47,810 bases of DNA, from positions 1 through 47,810 of the forward strand of contig JAWXCF010000111.1 in assembly GCA_034440515.1 (NCBI GenBank), written 5' to 3'. This document shows positions 42,772 through 47,810 of the stretch, one piece after another. Origin of the DNA: JAWXCF01 sp034440515. Its GTDB lineage: Bacteria; Bacteroidota; Bacteroidia; CAILMK01. Below the pieces are notes generated by a model, which saw only the letters and a list, made by a program, of their open reading frames with translations, did not search any database and had not been told where the DNA came from. Numbering within the stretch: position 1 is the stretch's first letter; every line of letters begins with the position of its first letter. The position numbers and the translations under genes were made by a program.

Positions 42772-43278
42772 TTATATGTTACTTTGGTTGTCAGTTATTT
42801 TAATTTGTCTATTAATAAGTAAGCCGCAACTGTTGCAATTCCCCTCATCGTTGGTTTGCGGTGCGCCGTACAGTGTCATATTGTGTTTTACAACATCAAA
42901 CTTTAATATGTCTCCCATCATAGACCTAATTTGTTGTAATCTAGGATCGCAGAATTCATACACCTTATTACAATAGTTGCATATTAAGTGGTCGTGTTGT
43001 TTATAGCCATAGCTACGCTCATACAGCGCAGTATTATTGCCAAACTGATGTTTTACAACCAGTCCACTTTCTAATAATAGGTCTAAGGTATTATAAACTG
43101 TTGCTCTGCTAACGTGATAGTTCTTATTCTTCATTTGCAGATACAGCATTTCGACATCAAAATGATCATTTCGACTGTAGATTTCTTCTAAAATTGCAAA
43201 TCGTTCAGGGGTTTTGCGTTGTTTTTTCTGTTCTAAAAACTCTTTGAAAAAATCCCGTACTTCATCGTAGGGTTGCAT
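42772..43278 (-). CDS. Fur-family transcriptional regulator
   Basis: This 168-residue metal- or peroxide-responsive repressor of the Fur family has a winged-helix domain (about 10-90) with recognition helix SRATVYNTLDLLLESGLV. The dimerisation domain has His-rich HDHLICNYC and two structural zinc Cys pairs, Cys100/Cys103 and Cys148/Cys151. Whether it senses iron, zinc or peroxide (Fur, Zur, PerR) cannot be decided from sequence. A stretch between the Cys pairs (KFDVVKHNMTLYGAPQTNDE) is normal for the family. It precedes purA by 25 bases and has its own promoter 17 bases upstream. Confidence 0.9.
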   Translation of the reverse strand: MQPYDEVRDFFKEFLEQKKQRKTPERFAILEEIYSRNDHFDVEMLYLQMKNKNYHVSRATVYNTLDLLLESGLVVKHQFGNNTALYERSYGYKQHDHLICNYCNKVYEFCDPRLQQIRSMMGDILKFDVVKHNMTLYGAPQTNDEGNCNSCGLLINRQIKITDNQSNI

Positions 43279-43295
43279 AATATTAATATAAAATA

Positions 43296-43331
43296 CAAAG
43301 ATATGAACTTAAGGTTGAGGCATTAGCCAAA
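43296..43331 (-). promoter_or_regulatory. Promoter of fur-purA
   Basis: On the minus strand, TTTG (43331-43328), a 24-base spacer (slightly long) and TATCTTTG (43303-43296) precede the fur ATG by 17 bases. This allows fur-purA transcription apart from the upstream spoT/rel gene. Confidence 0.45.
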
Positions 43332-43361
43332 TACTAGGTTTTTTAGCTATCGCAGCTGTTT

Positions 43362-45647
43362 TTAAGCAGCGTTTTGGTCTTGAGATACAATAGTATTTAG
43401 ATTTTCATCCACGTTAAATCTTATAACCTGATCTATACCGCCGATGCTCATTAATTTGTCAATAATGTCTAGTAAATGCTCTGTACTGCTAATTTCTAAG
43501 ATAATGTTCCCCTCAAACGCACCAGCCTTACTACCAATAGTAATCCCCTTAATGTTTACTTGAAGTTCTTTAGATATTATGTCCAGCATTTCACTCACTA
43601 TTCCCATACCGTCTATACCTGTAAGTTTTATCCCAGCTAAAAAATTCTTTTGGAAATTCAGTTCATCGTTTGCCCATCTTGCTTTTATAATTCTGTAACC
43701 ATAGTTGCTCATCAGTCTGATTCCATTTGGGCAACTGGTCCTGTGTATTTTAATACCTTCACCAACGGTGATAAATCCAAAAATATCGTCGCCTGGTATT
43801 GCGTTACAACATTTACCAAATGAATAATCTAAATCGTTGCCGTCGCCAATTATTATTTGTTCTGGTTTAGACTTAGGTATTTGGCTAAGAGGTATTTTAG
43901 TCTTTTGTTTAGGCGCTATTGCGTGTAAGGGATGGGGATTGTCTGTTATGGCATTTCGCTCATTATTTATGCGCTCTAGGTTTTTCAGTAAACCTATTAT
44001 GGCAGTTTTATCAACTTTACCGGTACCAATACAAAAATATAGCTCTTGAATTTGGGCTATTTTAAAGAATTCTGCAACACGCGTGATGTTAATTGTATTC
44101 CAAGCAATATTGGCATTTCGAAATTTCCTCATTAGAATTTCCTTACCATCTAGGGCAAATCTTCGCTTTTCATTCTTTAAGGCAGCCTTTATTTTACTTT
44201 TTGCCTTACCCGTAATTACGTAGTTTAACCAGTCTTCACTTGGCTTTTGTTTTTTACTGGTTAGTATCTCTATTTGATCGCCGTTTTTTATTTTGTAGTT
44301 TAGGGGTACCAGTTTGTGGTTAACCTTTGCGCCTAGGCATCTTGCCCCTAATTGACTGTGAATTTCAAAAGCAAAATCTAAAGCTGTAGAGTTATTAGGC
44401 ATCGTGAATAGGTCACCTTTAGGTGTAAACACGTAAACTTCATCATTATATAGGTTCAGTTTAAAATCGTCTAGCCAATCAACAGCACTTATCTCCGGAT
44501 TCTCTAGCATTTCTCTTATCTGCCGTATCCATTCCTCTACATTACTCTCATTGTGGGTATCCTCTTTATACTTGTAGTGGGCGGCATAGCCTTTTTCGGC
44601 TATATCGTCCATTCTCCTACTTCTTATTTGCACTTCTACCCATTTGCCTTGTGGTCCCATTACAGTGGTGTGTAGGCTCTCGTATCCGTTAGCTTTAGGT
44701 ACACTTATCCAATCACGCAGTCTGCTTGGATTAGGTGTATAGTAGTCTGTTACGATGCTGTATATCCGCCAGCAGTTAGATTTTTCCAACTCAATGCTAC
44801 TGTCAACTATTATTCTTATGGCAAATAGATCATAGATTTCCTCAAATGGTATTTGATTTTTCTTAATCTTATGATAGATGCTGTATATGCTTTTTGGTCT
44901 GCCCTTTATGTCATACCTTATGTCCATATCATCTAGAGCCTCCTGTATGGGATGTATAAACTTACGTATGAACTGGTTACGCTTGCTTTTAGTGTCTTGT
45001 AGCTTTTGGCTAATCTCCTTATATTCAGTCGGCTCAGTATATTTTAGACTTAGGTCCTCTAGCTCACTTTTTATGGTGTATAAGCCCAATCTATGTGCTA
45101 ATGGTGCAAATAAAACCAAAGTTTCACTGGCTATTTTCAATTGATTAGTACGAGGCACAGCATCAAGCGTACGCATATTGTGCAGTCGGTCAGCTAACTT
45201 TATCAGAATTACCCTGACGTCTTCTGCTAAAGTGAGTAGTATTTTCCTAAAATTCTCTGCTTGTAGGCTGTTTGTTCTACCAACTACGCCACTTATTTTG
45301 GTTAATCCGTCTATAATGTTGGCTATGGGTGTGCCAAACTTTTTTTCTATATCTTCTAGGGTTATATCAGTATCTTCTACTACATCGTGCAGTAGGGCAC
45401 ATACTACTGATGTTTTCCCCAGACCTATTTCTTTAGCACAAATGGTAGCAACTTGTACTGGGTGAAAAATATATAATTCTCCACTTTTCCTGCGCATACC
45501 TTGATGAGCCTCCATCGCCATAGAGAATGCGTCCCTAATTTGTTTCTTGCCAGCTGCATCTAAATGGTGATCTTTAAGTGCCTTGAGCAAGTTTCTATAT
45601 TCTTTTAAAATCTCCTTTTTTTCGTCCTCCGGGTTCAATACCTGCAT
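43362..45647 (-). CDS. Bifunctional (p)ppGpp synthetase/hydrolase (Rel/SpoT)
   Basis: This 761-residue stringent-response enzyme makes and degrades (p)ppGpp. The N-terminal HD hydrolase domain keeps its metal and catalytic residues (His62 in IFHPVQVA, His87-Asp88 in LLHDVVEDT, and KLADRLHNMRTL with Asp153 and Asn158). The synthetase domain has GRPKSIYSIYHKI, the SRLRDWISVPKANGYESLHT loop and VEVQIRSRRMDDIAEKGYAA. A TGS domain (about 395-460, VYVFTPKGDLFTMP), a helical/zinc-finger-like region with DYSFGKCCNAIPGDDIFGF, and a C-terminal ACT domain (about 675-745) follow. Both activities look intact. The fur gene follows 83 bases downstream on the same strand. Confidence 0.95.
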   Translation of the reverse strand: MQVLNPEDEKKEILKEYRNLLKALKDHHLDAAGKKQIRDAFSMAMEAHQGMRRKSGELYIFHPVQVATICAKEIGLGKTSVVCALLHDVVEDTDITLEDIEKKFGTPIANIIDGLTKISGVVGRTNSLQAENFRKILLTLAEDVRVILIKLADRLHNMRTLDAVPRTNQLKIASETLVLFAPLAHRLGLYTIKSELEDLSLKYTEPTEYKEISQKLQDTKSKRNQFIRKFIHPIQEALDDMDIRYDIKGRPKSIYSIYHKIKKNQIPFEEIYDLFAIRIIVDSSIELEKSNCWRIYSIVTDYYTPNPSRLRDWISVPKANGYESLHTTVMGPQGKWVEVQIRSRRMDDIAEKGYAAHYKYKEDTHNESNVEEWIRQIREMLENPEISAVDWLDDFKLNLYNDEVYVFTPKGDLFTMPNNSTALDFAFEIHSQLGARCLGAKVNHKLVPLNYKIKNGDQIEILTSKKQKPSEDWLNYVITGKAKSKIKAALKNEKRRFALDGKEILMRKFRNANIAWNTINITRVAEFFKIAQIQELYFCIGTGKVDKTAIIGLLKNLERINNERNAITDNPHPLHAIAPKQKTKIPLSQIPKSKPEQIIIGDGNDLDYSFGKCCNAIPGDDIFGFITVGEGIKIHRTSCPNGIRLMSNYGYRIIKARWANDELNFQKNFLAGIKLTGIDGMGIVSEMLDIISKELQVNIKGITIGSKAGAFEGNIILEISSTEHLLDIIDKLMSIGGIDQVIRFNVDENLNTIVSQDQNAA

Positions 45648-45789
45648 ATCTTATCATACTATGGTAGCAAAAGCGTTACCAATTGTAGAATGAAAACTGT
45701 AATATACTAAATAATTAATTATAAGATTAAGTTTTAGAGAGTCTTAAATAAGTATAAAAATAAATTTCATCTATTGGAATAAATAGTTT

Positions 45790-45797
45790 TATATTTG
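45790..45797 (+). promoter_or_regulatory. -7 promoter element for tRNA-Leu
   Basis: TATATTTG, an exact TAnnTTTG match, ends 14 bases before the first base of the tRNA. Confidence 0.5.
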
Positions 45798-45811
45798 CAC
45801 CTCATTTCGTC

Positions 45812-45893
45812 GCGGGTGTGGCGAAATTGGTAGACGTACCAGACTTAGGATCTGGCGCTTTACGGCATGGGGGTTCGAGTCCCTTCACCCGCA
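45812..45893 (+). tRNA. tRNA-Leu (anticodon UAG)
   Basis: The 82-base gene folds into a class II cloverleaf. The acceptor stem is GCGGGTG with CACCCGC, and the discriminator base is A45893. The anticodon stem CCAGA/TCTGG encloses the loop CTTAGGA with anticodon TAG at 45846-45848, which reads CUA and related leucine codons. A long variable arm (from about 45856) and a T arm with GTTCGAGTC follow. CCA is not encoded: the next bases are CAG. Confidence 0.95.
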
Positions 45894-45901
45894 CAGACTG
45901 T

Positions 45902-45929
45902 AAGCCTTGTTATCAATAACAAGGCTTTT
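45902..45929 (+). terminator. Intrinsic terminator after tRNA-Leu
   Basis: A perfect 12-bp stem (45902-45913 with 45916-45927) whose 3' arm runs into TTTT. The innermost pairs probably open to form the loop. It begins nine bases after the tRNA end. Confidence 0.9.
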
Positions 45930-46078
45930 GTCATTTAATATGCATATGCATACGCTGAGTAAATTATACTGAAAGGATATGTGCATTTTTAATTATATTT
46001 ACTAGGTGATTTTAATTCTACAAATCGAAAAACAAACCAATTTAGCTAGACAATTCAAATTATTGACTCGCTTAATAA

Positions 46079-46086
46079 TATATTTG
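46079..46086 (+). promoter_or_regulatory. -7 promoter element for the repeat-protein gene
   Basis: TATATTTG is the same octamer as upstream of the tRNA and ends 19 bases before ATG 46106. Confidence 0.45.
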
Positions 46087-46105
46087 AACATAAACTAAAT
46101 TTACT

Positions 46106-47116
46106 ATGAAGAAAGTTTTCGTTTTAATTCTAGTTTGCTTAAGTGTCACTTTATCAGCACAAGCACAATATGGCAACGACGAAATTCTTTATAATAAGAA
46201 TGGTTTTAAAATTTCTGTAGCTTTTAAGTTTTCTAAAAATAGTTGTGAAAATAATGGAAAACCAAACCGCTATCGATATACCATAACAGGAACTTCAGCT
46301 TTATACAACCAGTATTTAAACTGGAGTATAGATTATTTAGATTGCAATGGCAATCAATATGAATGGCGCAATAGTTTAGATCTAAATGGATTAATAGCTG
46401 GTACTATAGAATCGCTTGATTACATCTTTACTGGCGTAAAGCAATCTGCAGCTTATAAAAATTCTGTAAGTTTAAGTGATGAGAGTGCCAAAGTACTTAA
46501 ACCAAGCCTAAAGACTACCTTGCCTAAAGGCATTAAAGGAAAAACTAACATTAATCTAGGTGATACTACAGAGTTATATGTAGATGGAGGCGTATTAGGT
46601 ATAGGAGCTAATTGGGTATGGTATAGTGATACGGGTAGCACTAAAATAGGTGAGGGAAGGTCGATAAATGTATTTCCAAAAAAAAATATTACTTATTATT
46701 TGAGGGCAGAGGGTACTAAGCTTTTGTCTAAATTTTTTGAGCATTCTATTGCTGTAAATAAAGAAAGCATAGCACCAGAGGGTATATCAGGTAGTGCTGA
46801 AGTATATCGAAATGAAAAAGATACACTAGTAGTAAATGGTGGATATTTAGGTGAAAATGCAGAATGGGTATGGTATAATAATGAATGTGGGGGAATTGCT
46901 GTGGCAAGGGGCAAACGAATAATAATAGGATTGAAAAAAAGCACCACACTATATGTACGAGCCGAAGCACCAACTAACAAAACCACCTGTTTCAGTTTAA
47001 CTATTAATGTTATAAAAAGACAAAGAACAGAAGACGAAAAAAGAGTAACTAGAGAAAGAAATTCTCAACTAGCTCAAATATTTATGAATATATTACAAAG
47101 CTTTTTTATTAGGTAA
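46106..47116 (+). CDS. Secreted protein with two Ig-like repeats
   Basis: This 336-residue protein begins with a Sec signal peptide (MKKVFVLILVCLSVTLSAQA then QYG). The N-terminal domain (about 21-140) is beta-prone and holds two Cys (47, 80). Two tandem repeats follow (about 142-217 and 226-302), sharing the pattern GG-x-LG-x2-A-x-WVWY, then K-x2-T-x-Y-x-RAE. The pattern resembles Ig-like modules found in large secreted Bacteroidota proteins. Repeat 2 keeps two Cys (261, 295) that could form a disulphide, and repeat 1 has lost both. The C-terminus is a charged coil (RQRTEDEKRVTRERNS) and a short hydrophobic end (IFMNILQSFFIR), with no type A sorting signal seen. The function is unknown. The gene lies just after tRNA-Leu. 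Confidence 0.75.
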   Translation: MKKVFVLILVCLSVTLSAQAQYGNDEILYNKNGFKISVAFKFSKNSCENNGKPNRYRYTITGTSALYNQYLNWSIDYLDCNGNQYEWRNSLDLNGLIAGTIESLDYIFTGVKQSAAYKNSVSLSDESAKVLKPSLKTTLPKGIKGKTNINLGDTTELYVDGGVLGIGANWVWYSDTGSTKIGEGRSINVFPKKNITYYLRAEGTKLLSKFFEHSIAVNKESIAPEGISGSAEVYRNEKDTLVVNGGYLGENAEWVWYNNECGGIAVARGKRIIIGLKKSTTLYVRAEAPTNKTTCFSLTINVIKRQRTEDEKRVTRERNSQLAQIFMNILQSFFIR

Positions 47117-47154
47117 GTTCGGGAGGAGGATGAAAGATTATTACTTTTTTTATA

Positions 47155-47736
47155 ATGGTATTAGCTAGGAATATTTTTATTTGTCTTTGCTTTTTTAGTT
47201 TGACATCTTTCGTTAACAAAGTTGAGCAAAGCTTTGATATTGAAATTGAGCAAGACGGTAAGATAATTACACCAGAACGGGGCATTTTTAAACTGCATAA
47301 GCGAAAGTTTGCCTTCATAATTAAGTTGAATGGAATAGAAGGGGTGTTTTTGAATGCGAGTTTTAAAGATACATTTTATAAAAAAACAGCTAGAGATCCA
47401 ATTGATGATTTTGAAATTATCGGGGGTAAAGTTTTAGCTGAAGATGTTAATAATTCTAGCCAAGAATTGATGATGTATGATGATGCTTATTCATTTTGGT
47501 TTGATGATCGTAATGACGATTTCACCAGATTTGATGAACGAGTAAAAGTAATTAATGATTACGTAATTGGAACTAAGACCATTAACGTATTATATTTAGA
47601 ATCAACTAGAACCACCGTAAACATTGATTTAGTTGTGCAACCAATTTATTTATTCTTCTTCAGTGTAGAAATTAAAGATTTCAAAGTAATTAAGGAATTA
47701 GATAGAAAAAAGTATAAAATTGAGTGGTTAGAGTAG
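47155..47736 (+). CDS. Hypothetical exported protein
   Basis: No family was recognised. The 193-residue product from ATG 47155 has a hydrophobic N-terminus (ARNIFICLCFFSLTSFV) that could be a signal peptide. The body is beta-rich and acidic, with FWFDDRNDDFTRFDERVKV in the middle. A competing start lies 25 bases upstream: ATG 47130 directly follows GGGAGGAGG, but its frame stops after 12 codons at 47166-47168. Losing one T from the seven-T run at 47144-47150 would fuse that start to this frame, giving MKDYYFFIMVLARN. It follows the Ig-repeat gene by 38 bases, so the two may be cotranscribed. Confidence 0.6.
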   Translation: MVLARNIFICLCFFSLTSFVNKVEQSFDIEIEQDGKIITPERGIFKLHKRKFAFIIKLNGIEGVFLNASFKDTFYKKTARDPIDDFEIIGGKVLAEDVNNSSQELMMYDDAYSFWFDDRNDDFTRFDERVKVINDYVIGTKTINVLYLESTRTTVNIDLVVQPIYLFFFSVEIKDFKVIKELDRKKYKIEWLE

Positions 47737-47810
47737 TAGGGTATAAGATTTAAAACAGAAAATTATTGAAAGAATAGTATATAATGACTCTTGAATTCAT
47801 CATATTACGA

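Noticed and set aside
45774..45797. TTG at 45774 as the -33 element of the tRNA promoter
   Set aside because: The spacing to TATATTTG is 13 bases, too short; the same 13-base spacing at 46063-46079 is noted but equally outside the normal range.
46453..46986. Minus-strand open frames opposite the Ig-repeat gene
   Set aside because: They mirror the repeat structure of the coding strand and have low-complexity composition, so they are shadows.
45812..47810. Integrated element bounded by a duplicated tRNA-Leu end
   Set aside because: No integrase gene and no second copy of the tRNA 3' end was found within the window.
1..47810. CRISPR arrays, insertion sequences, rRNA or prophage genes
   Set aside because: No spaced direct repeats, transposase-like proteins, rRNA segments or phage structural genes were seen on either strand.

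Overview
The window is chromosomal DNA of a gliding or type IX secreting member of the Bacteroidota, most likely a Chitinophagales-like lineage. The evidence is the gldKLMN, porU, porV, sprF and gldJ gene set, DUF4271 next to hemD, a mitochondrial-type citrate synthase, AT-rich DNA, almost no Shine-Dalgarno sequences, and repeated copies of the phylum's -7 promoter element TAnnTTTG just upstream of start codons. The lineage call is an inference from gene content. No prophage, insertion sequence or CRISPR array was seen.

Layout. Bases 1-481 hold a lipoprotein gene with two compensating frameshifts that runs off the left edge. Next come a solitary nuoF, a DUF4197 lipoprotein, cinA, two adjacent secreted proteins of unknown function, a fatty-acyl desaturase and a membrane hybrid histidine kinase (to 10.2 kb). 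From 10.4 to 16.7 kb is housekeeping: recJ-lptB, fmt, a class IV aminotransferase, a small membrane protein, a Nudix hydrolase and pyrE, packed with overlapping ends. Bases 16.7-17.37 kb are non-coding, with possible gene remnants. Then come a degenerate receiver-domain protein, a LytS/LytTR two-component pair, a GNAT acetyltransferase, citrate synthase, a metallo-beta-lactamase-fold hydrolase and a 52-residue Cys-containing membrane protein.

The core is a two-part type IX secretion (T9SS) and gliding region at 22.8-41.4 kb. The first part is porU-porV-ispF on the minus strand, divergent from sprF-gldJ on the plus strand. The second is sprF-gldK-gldL-gldM-gldN on the plus strand. Between them lie hemW-cyclase-ribE (minus) and DUF4271-hemD (plus). 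GldL and GldM form the proton-driven motor, GldK and GldN the periplasmic ring, PorV and PorU the shuttle and sortase complex at the outer membrane, and the SprF/PorP proteins are outer-membrane partners. SprA, SprE and SprT are not in the window.

The right end has spoT/rel, fur and purA on the minus strand, a tRNA-Leu(UAG) with promoter and terminator, and two unrecognised genes. One of these is a secreted protein with two Ig-like repeats. I found no convincing undescribed multi-gene system. The best leads are the frameshifted lipoprotein, a 13-bp palindrome found twice, the tandem secreted proteins with RsiV/DUF3298-like tails, the receiver with a lost acidic pocket, and the tRNA-adjacent repeat protein.
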